Source of the DNA: Bacteroidales bacterium UBA7569
GTDB taxonomy: Bacteria > Bacteroidota > Bacteroidia > Bacteroidales > Paludibacteraceae
Assembly (NCBI GenBank): GCA_002477945.1
Contig: DLLF01000030.1
Span: 1-22,409, forward strand
Direction: 5' to 3'
DNA length: 22,409 bases
Positions 1 to 8,435 of the stretch are shown in pieces. A program made the position numbers and the translations under genes. Each line of letters begins with the position of its first letter. The stretch's first letter is position 1. The notes under the pieces were generated by a model. The model worked only from the letters and a program-made list of their open reading frames with translations. It was not told the DNA's origin and did no database searches.

Positions 1-647
1 CCGAAACCGAGTTCGTCCATCTTGGCAAGCATGTTCTTTGCGCGCTGTTTCGCCTCTACTTTGCCTTGCGGCAGGAGTGCCAACTGGCTCACCTTGGCTG
101 CCACGAAGAGCATAGCCGAACCGTTCTTGCAGGCAGCGGCGCATGCACCGCAACCGATACACGAAGCAGCGTCCATAGCCTCGTCAGCCACAGCCTTGGG
201 GATAGCGATAGCATTCGCATCAGGCACACCGCCCGTGTTCACGCTTACGAAACCGCCGGCTTGCATAATCTTGTCATACGCCTGACGGTCCACCATCAAG
301 TCTTTGATAACAGGGAATGCACGGCTGCGCCACGGCTCCACGGTGATGGTCTCGCCGTCGTGGAACTTGCGCATATGCAACTGGCAAGTGGTAACAGCGG
401 AGTCCGGTCCGTGCGGGTGTCCGTTCACATACATGGAGCACATACCGCAGATACCCTCGCGGCAGTCGTGGTCGAAGGCGATGGGGTCTTTGTGCTCGCT
501 GATGAGTTGCTCGTTCAAAATATCTATCATCTCCAAGAACGAAGCACCTTGGAAGACGTTTTTAAGTTCGTAGGTCTCGAAGTACCCTTTTGCTTTCGGT
601 CCTGCCTGTCTCCAAACTCTGACCTTGATATTTATATAACTATCCAT
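1..647 (-). CDS. frdB: Fumarate reductase/succinate dehydrogenase iron-sulfur subunit (3' end outside window)
   Basis: This is the electron-transfer subunit that passes electrons between the FAD subunit and the membrane cytochrome b of succinate:menaquinone oxidoreductase. About 215 residues are visible; the gene runs off the left edge, so the C-terminal cysteines of the last cluster cannot be seen. An N-terminal ferredoxin-like domain carries the 2Fe-2S ligands (C62, C67, C70 in CREGICGMC, then C88). A later CIGCGACAAACK motif supplies four cysteines (C163, C166, C169, C173) for a 4Fe-4S centre. The ATG at 645-647 begins MDSYINIKVRVWRQ and lies 6 nt after the frdA stop, so the two genes are almost certainly cotranscribed. 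Complex direction (fumarate reduction or succinate oxidation) cannot be told from sequence, so sdhB is an equally valid name. Confidence 0.95.
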   Translation of the reverse strand, partial: MDSYINIKVRVWRQAGPKAKGYFETYELKNVFQGASFLEMIDILNEQLISEHKDPIAFDHDCREGICGMCSMYVNGHPHGPDSAVTTCQLHMRKFHDGETITVEPWRSRAFPVIKDLMVDRQAYDKIMQAGGFVSVNTGGVPDANAIAIPKAVADEAMDAASCIGCGACAAACKNGSAMLFVAAKVSQLALLPQGKVEAKQRAKNMLAKMDELGF

Positions 648-653
648 TGTTGC

Positions 654-2639
<1,986 letters not shown>

Positions 2640-2662
2640 ATATTAAATAGTTACTTTAATTA

Positions 2663-3823
2663 TTATCTGATTCTGATGACATATACATCATTGCAGGCTG
2701 TTTCCTCGATATGGTATTTTCCCACCGGAATTTGAGTCTTCAAATCATCATACAAGAACGAGGGTTCACTCAATTCTTTGTCTATGCATACATATTGTAA
2801 ATCACAGGGCAATCTGTTAGTGTACAAATATAAGGCTCTAATACCCTCTGCATCATAGTAAGGATACAAACGATATTGCCTATTAGATAACTTGTATTCT
2901 ATAACATTATTTCTTCCACATAAATATAAAAGTTCATTCTTATCCGAAGACCAAATTATACATTCTTCCGCTGTCGCCGGATCCGGAGCAACCGTGTTCC
3001 ACAAACATCTACTATAATAAGCAACCGTCAATGCAATCCGTAGAGGCAATTCGTCATCTGATTGTACAGTGTCACCTATTTTTTTTATGTAATCACGAAG
3101 GACTTCTATCCTTTTCGTTTTCCAAACCGAGGCATCGTACATTGAAGATGATTCAAAAATAGAATTCCAATAATTTATCCACCCTTTCTGTTCCACATAG
3201 ACTTCTTCATCATAGAACCGCTCAATGTCTTTAAGATTGCTTTCACTATAAAACAAACCAAATTGTTCCAACGACAAGGCATTGAATTTCACAAAAATAT
3301 CCCTTGAGTATTTTGAGAAGTCGATAGTCATATTCTCATACATCTCTGTCACGATTTGATTATGAAATATTCCCACAGTATCCAAAATAGCGGAGCCCTT
3401 AAGCAGCAAATCAGGATTACGTTCAAAGAAGTTCAGTTTGAACGGATGATCCATATTGATAGAATTCGGTCTATCGAATATTATCTTATCCCTGTTCTTC
3501 TCTATATCTTCTTTTTGCCGTTCATACTCGGAGTACGAAGCATACGCACCGACACCAACCGCAGATGCAAACTTCACGAGCAGATTACCACTATAACGTG
3601 CTAATTCCGCTCCTAACGCTGCCCCACTTCCATCTGCGATTGCCACTAATCCCCAGTCGATATCCTGTTTTTTGTCGTCCTGTTCTTGCTCACGGCGAAT
3701 TGTTTTATCGCGATTACCTTCATCTAAAGCCGCCACATCCGAACAAGCAGACAACTGGAAACCAAAGAAGATTGTCAATAAAAAGACAACATTATCTGTT
3801 TTAAGGGAATTACAGACAAGCAT
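2663..3823 (-). CDS. Putative lipoprotein of unknown function within the frd operon
   Basis: I do not recognise a named family. The 386-residue product begins with a hydrophobic signal (residues 12-26) ending in the lipobox LSAC, with C27 as the lipidated cysteine, so it should be anchored to a membrane facing the periplasm or cell surface. A charged stretch (35-55) is followed by a small-residue segment rich in Gly and Ala (about 57-97, from DWGLVAIADGSGAALG to AVGVGAYASYSEY) that resembles a glycine-zipper membrane-associating patch. A GIFHNQIVTEMYE segment follows (151-163), then a long mixed alpha/beta region without catalytic motifs I can name. From memory, Bacteroidales exported proteins with a DWG..ADG..GA start and a G-(hydrophobic)-HN motif are common, but I cannot verify homology here. 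The gene is AT-rich, overlaps the upstream membrane-protein gene by 14 bp and ends 23 nt before frdA. It could be a transferred or insertion-derived passenger, or a lineage-specific envelope protein. Confidence 0.75.
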   Translation of the reverse strand: MLVCNSLKTDNVVFLLTIFFGFQLSACSDVAALDEGNRDKTIRREQEQDDKKQDIDWGLVAIADGSGAALGAELARYSGNLLVKFASAVGVGAYASYSEYERQKEDIEKNRDKIIFDRPNSINMDHPFKLNFFERNPDLLLKGSAILDTVGIFHNQIVTEMYENMTIDFSKYSRDIFVKFNALSLEQFGLFYSESNLKDIERFYDEEVYVEQKGWINYWNSIFESSSMYDASVWKTKRIEVLRDYIKKIGDTVQSDDELPLRIALTVAYYSRCLWNTVAPDPATAEECIIWSSDKNELLYLCGRNNVIEYKLSNRQYRLYPYYDAEGIRALYLYTNRLPCDLQYVCIDKELSEPSFLYDDLKTQIPVGKYHIEETACNDVYVIRIR

Positions 3824-4244
3824 ACCTGACGAATGAGAGCAAATAATATGATATAGTGTTCAATATGATATAAATTTCTTCTTTGTCATTTATTGTTTTC
3901 CTCACAGAGACCCATATATATGTCTCCAATACAAAGAAGAATAACCCAACCAAGAACCACTCTGCGCCAATAACAGAACTTTGCATTAACCACAAAATAA
4001 GGATATATGCACCAAATGGTAATGCTCCCAACAAAACGTACCAAACATTCACCTTAGTCCTAAATGATTCACATACAAGTATCACAATACTCATACAGAA
4101 CAGGACAGAAGCAATTATCGGATACAGATTCGTCTTGATTACATTGGGACAGAACAATAAGAGAGCGACAGAGACCATTGCTGACAGATATAATGTCAAT
4201 AAGAAGACACCATTCTGTCTTACGCTTGAAAATAATTGTTTCAT
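3810..4244 (-). CDS. Small multi-pass membrane protein of unknown function
   Basis: The 144-residue product is dominated by four hydrophobic segments (about residues 12-31, 42-58, 68-86 and 92-112) with short polar loops, so it is most likely an inner-membrane protein. The N-terminus, MKQLFSSVRQNG, is basic. I recognise no conserved motif. It lies 36 nt after frdC and overlaps the following lipoprotein gene by 14 bp in a different frame, an arrangement that suggests translational coupling of the pair. It sits between frdC and frdA, where most Bacteroidota have no gene. It does not resemble an SdhD or FrdD anchor: it lacks haem-binding histidines, and the neighbouring cytochrome b already has the fused five-helix form. 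The gene is clearly AT-richer than frdC and frdA. Start choice is reasonable but not confirmed by a ribosome-binding site. Confidence 0.7.
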   Translation of the reverse strand: MKQLFSSVRQNGVFLLTLYLSAMVSVALLLFCPNVIKTNLYPIIASVLFCMSIVILVCESFRTKVNVWYVLLGALPFGAYILILWLMQSSVIGAEWFLVGLFFFVLETYIWVSVRKTINDKEEIYIILNTISYYLLSFVRYACL

Positions 4245-4280
4245 ATCTTATAGTCTTTATCTCTCACTACATCAAATCCC

Positions 4281-4976
4281 TTATGCGCAGAGCATGCCGA
4301 TGCCGACGCCAAGGTAGTAGAAGACGACGATGGCGAAAGGCAGGATAACGAGTGTTGCCACTACGGTGCCGATGACGCGGATACGCTTCATCCACGTGAG
4401 GTTGTTCCAACCGAGTGTGTGCAACGCCGACCAGACACCGTGGTTCAAGTGGAGCCACAGAGCAGCGAGCCAAATGATGTAGAGGGCGCAGTAAACCTGT
4501 CCCCAGACGGGTGTGGTGAAGAGTGCCTTGACATAAGCCGCTCCGTCATGCGGGTCGAAAGACCCTGTCTCAATGCCTGTCAGTTCGGCAAACTGCATAT
4601 TGAACCAGAAATTGTAGAGGTGCCCCACAAGGAAGCCGAATACACAGATACCGAGAACGAGCATGTTCTCCGACTCCCAGTCCACACCCTCTTTCTTTGC
4701 CGTAACGGCATAGCGGTCGTTGCCGCGTGCGTGACAGTTCTGAATGGTGAGGCAGATGGCATACGTAAAATGGATCAGGATGAGCAAAGCCAGCCCGAGT
4801 GTACCCACAATCGCATACCAATTGGCTCCGAGTACGGAGCAAATCCAGTTGTACGCTTCCTCCGAGAAGACCAGCACCACATTCATGCAGCCGTGGAAGA
4901 GGAGAAAGAAAACCAGAGCAAGGCCGGTGATGCTCATAACGAACTTACGGCCAATAGATGAATCTTTTAACCACAT
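4281..4976 (-). CDS. frdC: Fumarate reductase/succinate dehydrogenase cytochrome b558 subunit
   Basis: This 231-residue inner-membrane subunit anchors the complex, binds two haems b and exchanges electrons with menaquinone. Five hydrophobic helices are evident (about residues 14-36, 54-78, 104-126, 157-178 and 200-226). Histidines inside them at H28 (in LFHGCMN), H69, H119 and H176 or H179 are the expected haem ligands by analogy with the Wolinella-type di-haem FrdC. The N-terminus MWLKDSSIGRKFVMSITG is typical of the Bacteroidota b558 family. It is the first gene of the operon; a good Bacteroidota promoter lies about 60 bp upstream. The next genes are two unrelated AT-rich ones rather than frdA, which is unusual. 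sdhC is an equivalent name. Confidence 0.93.
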   Translation of the reverse strand: MWLKDSSIGRKFVMSITGLALVFFLLFHGCMNVVLVFSEEAYNWICSVLGANWYAIVGTLGLALLILIHFTYAICLTIQNCHARGNDRYAVTAKKEGVDWESENMLVLGICVFGFLVGHLYNFWFNMQFAELTGIETGSFDPHDGAAYVKALFTTPVWGQVYCALYIIWLAALWLHLNHGVWSALHTLGWNNLTWMKRIRVIGTVVATLVILPFAIVVFYYLGVGIGMLCA

Positions 4977-5035
4977 AATAAAATGATGTTATTCAGTTAG
5001 TGTAATTATATATTGTATATCTGTATGCAATGCTG

Positions 5036-5067
5036 CAAAGATACAATTATTTCGCAGAATACACAAA
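5036..5067 (-). promoter_or_regulatory. Predicted Bacteroidota-type promoter for the frd operon
   Basis: Read on the minus strand, TTTG (5067-5064) is followed after 20 nt by TATCTTTG (5043-5036), matching the Bacteroidota -33 TTTG and -7 TAnnTTTG boxes at the standard spacing. Transcription would start near 5029 and leave a leader of about 50 nt before the frdC ATG at 4976. Confidence 0.75.
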
Positions 5068-5290
5068 CGGGGAGAGAAGGAGGCTGGGCGACCGCACCAA
5101 AAGTGTACATTCCCCAAAGCGGTTTGTGTAATATCAGTAGTCTGTCGGATGCATATCTTTGGTGTACAAAACCGAACATTTTTCGAGCCACCTTCGAAGA
5201 AAATGCATCGGAAATGGGCAACCGTCAAGCCGACAAATATAAGCACTCTGCAAAAACCAAAAATGTACGATTGTTAAGATGGAAGGTCTT

Positions 5291-5375
5291 ATATCAGTAG
5301 CATATCAGTAAAATAAAATTCGTTACCACCTCGTTAGGAAAGCGTTAGGAACTCGTTACCACCTCGCTATCACAA
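5291..5375. repeat. 11-bp-period imperfect tandem repeats
   Basis: Two consecutive units begin ATATCAGTA (5291 and 5302, 11 bp apart). After 8 bp, five consecutive 11-bp units begin CGTTA or CGCTA at 5321, 5332, 5343, 5354 and 5365: CGTTACCACCT, CGTTAGGAAAG, CGTTAGGAACT, CGTTACCACCT, CGCTATCACAA. The first and fourth of these are identical. An 11-bp period places every unit on nearly the same face of the helix. Confidence 0.85.
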
Positions 5376-5451
5376 AAAAGTGTCAAATTTTAAGATTACA
5401 CCTATCCTCCCTATTTTCAATAGTACACCTATAAGACCATTGTTTTCCCTT

Positions 5452-5486
5452 ACCAAGCGGCCGCCCGAAGTGGATAGTCGCTTGGT
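5452..5486. repeat. Inverted repeat ACCAAGCG / CGCTTGGT
   Basis: Perfect 8-bp arms at 5452-5459 and 5479-5486 separated by 19 nt. No T-run follows on either strand, so it is not a convincing intrinsic terminator. It may be a structured RNA element or a protein-binding site. Confidence 0.55.
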
Positions 5487-5531
5487 CCTACTATTATATT
5501 AACCCATTGGCGGAATTAAATCAAACTATGC

Positions 5532-5616
5532 GTGACAGCAGGTTTGTCACTTCCGGCATTGTGTAGGGTGTCAAAAATGGAACGAGAACTTGGCAGCAGA
5601 ATGCCACAAAAGGAAT
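5532..5616. repeat. Solo arm of a dispersed repeat, flanked by two small hairpins
   Basis: Bases 5554-5588 match the reverse complement of 22375-22409 at 32 of 35 positions (differences at 5565, 5582 and 5585). Directly before it, GTGACA (5532-5537) pairs with TGTCAC (5545-5550). Directly after it, TGGCA (5591... region 5600-5605) pairs with TGCCA (5612-5616) around a GCAGAA loop. The large palindrome seen in the other copy is absent here, so this looks like a decayed or partial copy. Confidence 0.7.
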
Positions 5617-5657
5617 CAAAATTCTGACAAAACAGACAATAGATTTGAAGAATATAT

Positions 5658-5665
5658 TATCTTTG
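5658..5665 (+). promoter_or_regulatory. Possible -7 promoter element for the methyltransferase operon
   Basis: TATCTTTG followed by C matches the Bacteroidota -7 box. No TTTG is present at the expected -33 position, so this is a weaker prediction. If real, transcription begins near 5672 and the ATG at 5732 is the natural start, with a leader of about 60 nt. Confidence 0.45.
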
Positions 5666-5731
5666 CAGTCTGTTAGACTTTCTACAAAAAAGATAAACTA
5701 TAAAAAACGCACCATCTATACCATACGCCAC

Positions 5732-6520
5732 ATGAGATTGGAGAAGTTGCTCTATCAAAGTTTTTCCTACATCCGCCATATACTGAGAGCCAAAAACACA
5801 TTAGGGTACGGAATACATTCACCGTTCCTGTATTATCTGGTGCATTTTGTGATGTATGACGACAATGCCTACTATTGCTATGCGACCATAGAAAAAGAAA
5901 GAAGACGGTTGCTGAGTACAGACAAAATTATTGAAACAGAAGACTACGGAACAGGAGAAAGCGGCAAGAAAAAGATAAGCAGCATAGCCGAAAAATCGCT
6001 CAAAAGCAGGCAGGAGGCGCAAATGATCTTCAGAATAGCCAATGCCATAAAACCACAATACGTCATAGAATTAGGCACCAGTTTAGGAATCACGACCGCT
6101 TATTTAGCAAAAGCGGCTCCAAAGGGGCAGGTGGTTACCATAGAAGGAAGTCAGAATATAGCGAAAGAAGCCGAAAAAACATTCCGGAATCTGCACATAG
6201 ACAATATCACCCAGACAATGGGAAACATTGACGAAAAACTTTCAGAAACACTACAAGGAGAGAAGACGATTGACCTGGCTTTCATAGACGCCAATCACAG
6301 CAAAGAACCCACGTTGCGTTATTTCAGACAGATTGCGAGCCATTGCACAGAAAACAGCATTGTCATCATTGACGACATCCATTCTTCTCTGGAGATGAGC
6401 GAAGCATGGACTGATATTCAGAAAGAAGACAGAGTGACCGCATGCTTGGACTGCTTCAGCATGGGAATTGTATTCTTCCGTCCCAACATCATGAAAGAAA
6501 CATACTACCTGCACATATAA
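5732..6520 (+). CDS. Class I SAM-dependent methyltransferase (O-methyltransferase-like)
   Basis: A 262-residue cytoplasmic protein with a Rossmann-fold methyltransferase domain in the second half. The SAM-binding motif I is VIELGTSLGITTAYLA (111-126), an acidic residue follows in VVTIEGS, FIDANHSKEP (184-193) is a post-motif region like that of catechol-O-methyltransferase relatives, and VIIDDIHSS (211-219) follows. The N-terminal 90 residues are specific to this subgroup. Its substrate cannot be inferred. Reading could extend upstream to a TTG at 5645, but that segment is basic, overlaps the -7-like element and is not conserved-looking, so the ATG at 5732 (MRLEKLLYQSF) is preferred. The adenosyltransferase gene follows after 11 nt and is probably cotranscribed; nothing links the two biochemically. 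Confidence 0.85.
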   Translation: MRLEKLLYQSFSYIRHILRAKNTLGYGIHSPFLYYLVHFVMYDDNAYYCYATIEKERRRLLSTDKIIETEDYGTGESGKKKISSIAEKSLKSRQEAQMIFRIANAIKPQYVIELGTSLGITTAYLAKAAPKGQVVTIEGSQNIAKEAEKTFRNLHIDNITQTMGNIDEKLSETLQGEKTIDLAFIDANHSKEPTLRYFRQIASHCTENSIVIIDDIHSSLEMSEAWTDIQKEDRVTACLDCFSMGIVFFRPNIMKETYYLHI

Positions 6521-6531
6521 TCTGCAACATC

Positions 6532-7098
6532 ATGAAGATATACACCAAAACCGGCGATCGAGGCGAAACCTCTCTGATAGGAGGAAAACGAGTACCCAAA
6601 AGCGATATACGCTTGGAGAGTTATGGAACTGCAGACGAATTAAATTCCTTTATAGGTCTATTGCTTTCCAAAGTAACGAACGAGTCATATCCTTATTGCG
6701 ATATTCTTTTGCATATACAAAACAAGTTATTCGGATTAGGGGCATTTCTGGCGGATCCGGCAGCCGCGACATCAGAAAAGACTGAATGGATCAGCGCAAA
6801 AGACACCCGACAGACTGAAGAATATATTGACAGACTGAGCAAGGATTTGCCCCCCATCAATGGTTTCATCCTGCCAAGCGGGAATGAGCGAGTAGCACTT
6901 TGCCACGTATGTCGCACAATCACCCGCCGATTAGAGAGAAATATGGTAAGACTATTCCAAGAAAACAGGAGTGACATGATGACATCAAAAGAAGAAGAAT
7001 GCTTGCATTATGTCAATCGGCTGAGCGATTTCTTCTTTGTTTTGTCGCGACATGTGGGTCAAAATGACGGATGTAGTGTCTTTTTATGGAAAAAATAG
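6532..7098 (+). CDS. Cob(I)alamin adenosyltransferase, PduO/MMAB type
   Basis: A 188-residue enzyme that transfers the adenosyl group of ATP to cob(I)alamin to make adenosylcobalamin, the cofactor of methylmalonyl-CoA mutase in propionate and succinate metabolism. The ATP-binding N-terminal motif TKTGDRGETSLIGGKRV is at 5-21, YGTADELNSFIG at 31-42, the arginine cluster CRTITRRLER at 127-136, and NRLSDFFFVLSRH at 162-174, all in the family order. The ATG at 6532 is chosen because the conserved N-terminus starts immediately (MKIYTKTGDRG); an in-frame upstream ATG at 6442 would overlap the methyltransferase gene and add non-conserved sequence. Function in this organism is likely linked to B12-dependent succinate-propionate conversion, which would sit well with the nearby frd operon, but that link is inference. 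Confidence 0.93.
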   Translation: MKIYTKTGDRGETSLIGGKRVPKSDIRLESYGTADELNSFIGLLLSKVTNESYPYCDILLHIQNKLFGLGAFLADPAAATSEKTEWISAKDTRQTEEYIDRLSKDLPPINGFILPSGNERVALCHVCRTITRRLERNMVRLFQENRSDMMTSKEEECLHYVNRLSDFFFVLSRHVGQNDGCSVFLWKK

Positions 7099-7106
7099 GG
7101 CAGCCC

Positions 7107-7138
7107 CTTGTTTATATCACAAAAAAAAAATACCTTTG
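7107..7138 (+). promoter_or_regulatory. Predicted promoter for the DUF2795 gene
   Basis: CTTG (7107-7110, one mismatch to TTTG), 20 nt, then TACCTTTG (7131-7138), immediately after an A10 tract. The predicted start near 7145 leaves about 40 nt before the ATG at 7185. Confidence 0.7.
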
Positions 7139-7184
7139 CGCGGTATTTTGAAGATATTATACCCTGTAGGCAAAAGGTAATATT

Positions 7185-7406
7185 ATGGTTTGGACATTAG
7201 AATTAGCGTCAAAGATAGAGGATGCACCTTGGCCCGCAACTAAGGAAGAGTTGATAGATTATGCCACTCGCACGGGTGCTCCAGCAGAAGTTATAGAAAA
7301 CTTGGAGGAGTTGGAAGACGAGGATGAGGTTTATGAATCGATTGAGGATGTATGGCCCGACTATCCGAGCAAGGATGACTTTTTCTTCAACGAGGACGAG
7401 TATTGA
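7185..7406 (+). CDS. Small acidic DUF2795 protein
   Basis: A 73-residue, strongly acidic protein with no signal peptide or membrane helix, so probably cytoplasmic. The sequence order WTLELASKIEDAPWPATKEELIDYATRTGAP, then VIENLEELEDEDEVY, then DVWPDYPSKDDFFFNEDEY, is the conserved pattern of the Bacteroidota DUF2795 family. Its molecular function is unknown. The first half reads like a small helical domain, with an acidic tail. It has its own promoter and is followed after 50 nt by porP in the same direction, so read-through into the T9SS genes is possible. It is an ordinary conserved neighbour in appearance; whether it has anything to do with secretion is open. Confidence 0.9.
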   Translation: MVWTLELASKIEDAPWPATKEELIDYATRTGAPAEVIENLEELEDEDEVYESIEDVWPDYPSKDDFFFNEDEY

Positions 7407-7423
7407 TTTTTCCAAAGCAATAG

Positions 7424-7437
7424 GCAAACAGGTTTGC
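7424..7437. promoter_or_regulatory. Palindrome GCAAACAGGTTTGC upstream of porP
   Basis: Perfect 6-bp arms around AG, 20 bp before the porP ATG. No -7 box follows at the correct distance. It could be a small operator or mRNA hairpin; this is the only obvious cis element directly before the T9SS genes. Confidence 0.4.
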
Positions 7438-7456
7438 TTAGAGCGCAGGCAGAGGC

Positions 7457-8413
7457 ATGAGAAGACGGCAAATTGCTTTATTATTCCTTTTTGTGTTTAT
7501 CCAAGGGATAAAGGCTCAATTTGACCCTGCCATAGGACAATATATGTATATGCCGACAGCCTTTAATCCTGCAGCGGCAGGTGAAGGAGATTTGATGAAA
7601 GTGAGCGGTTTGCACAGAATGCAGTTTACGGGAATCAGGAATGCCCCGATGACTACTTTCTTTTCGTTTCAATCGCCATTTGTAATAGGGAAGACGAGCC
7701 ATGGAGCAGGAGTCCGCTTCATGAATGACCGCTACGGTTTGTTTACCAACCAGACTCTGCATGTGACTTATGCTTACCGCCAGAAATTGGGCAAAGGTTA
7801 TTTGAGTGCAGGAGTGGATTTGGGATTTGTGAGTGTAGGCTTTAAGGGGGATAGTGTGAACCTGTCGGATTTGCAGGGGTCGAGTTATCACCAGTCGGAC
7901 GATGAAGTGATACCGACAGGCAAGGAAAGCGGTATGAGTTTTGATATGGGATTGGGTGTTTATTACACTACGGAGAGTTGGTATGCTGGAATATCTTATT
8001 CCCATGCGACCGTGCCAAAAATAGAATGGGGCGATTATACCACCCTCCGACTGAGGGGGACGATGTACATAACAGGAGGTTATAATTGGAAATTGAAATA
8101 TGCGCCACAATGGGTACTGAAACCGAGTGTCATGCTGATGACAGACTTTGTGTCTTGGGATTGCAACGTGGCTATGATGTGCGAATACAAGGAACGATAC
8201 AGATGGGGAGTATCGTACAGGATAGGGAGCAATGTGGGAATTTTGTTGGGGATTGACATTATAACAGGATTGACATTAGGATATACGTACGAGTTGCCCA
8301 CAACCAAATTATTGTTGGAGAGTTATGGTTCGCATGAAGTGTATTTGGCATACGGTTTTAACATACTGAAACCTAAGCGGGCAAACAGATATAAAAGCAT
8401 ACGGTATTTATAA
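7457..8413 (+). CDS. porP: T9SS outer-membrane protein PorP (PorP/SprF family)
   Basis: A 318-residue outer-membrane beta-barrel of the PorP/SprF family. The signal peptide is MRRRQIALLFLFVFIQGIKA with cleavage likely before Q21. The diagnostic FNPAAAG motif lies at 36-42, followed by alternating amphipathic strands (for example GYLSAGVDLGFVSVGFKGD and YRWGVSYRIGSNVGILLGID) typical of a barrel. In the T9SS, PorP homologues work with the periplasmic PorK/PorN rings and with surface-attachment components. Gene order porP-porK-porL-porM-porN is the conserved Bacteroidales arrangement, which makes the assignment of this paralogue-rich family firm. porK follows after 22 nt. The ATG at 7457 is chosen because the signal peptide begins there. 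Confidence 0.92.
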   Translation: MRRRQIALLFLFVFIQGIKAQFDPAIGQYMYMPTAFNPAAAGEGDLMKVSGLHRMQFTGIRNAPMTTFFSFQSPFVIGKTSHGAGVRFMNDRYGLFTNQTLHVTYAYRQKLGKGYLSAGVDLGFVSVGFKGDSVNLSDLQGSSYHQSDDEVIPTGKESGMSFDMGLGVYYTTESWYAGISYSHATVPKIEWGDYTTLRLRGTMYITGGYNWKLKYAPQWVLKPSVMLMTDFVSWDCNVAMMCEYKERYRWGVSYRIGSNVGILLGIDIITGLTLGYTYELPTTKLLLESYGSHEVYLAYGFNILKPKRANRYKSIRYL

Positions 8414-8435
8414 TAAAATAATTACAACACAAATT

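Larger units (their letters stand above)
4977..5731. other. Long non-coding divergent region between frdC and the methyltransferase gene
   Basis: About 750 bp without a convincing gene. Short frames exist on both strands but have no family resemblance, mixed composition and no initiation context. In order it holds the frdC promoter, an unstructured stretch to about 5290, two blocks of 11-bp-period repeats (5291-5375), a duplicated ACACCTAT word (5399 and 5426), an inverted repeat at 5452-5486, two short hairpins flanking an arm of a dispersed repeat (5532-5616), and a -7-like element at 5658-5665. A TATCTTTG word at 5154-5161 (+) and a TATATTTG word at 5241-5234 (-) also resemble -7 boxes but lack a well-spaced TTTG. 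Confidence 0.6.

Noticed and set aside
5013..5300. Open frames of 70-95 codons on both strands in the frdC upstream region
   Set aside because: They overlap each other and the predicted promoter, and have no initiation context or family resemblance.
5291..5375. Possible CRISPR array
   Set aside because: Units are 11 bp with no spacers of 25-40 bp, and no cas gene is near.
5645..5731. N-terminal extension of the methyltransferase from a TTG at 5645
   Set aside because: It would overlap the -7-like element, is lysine-rich without domain features, and the ATG at 5732 gives a normal start.
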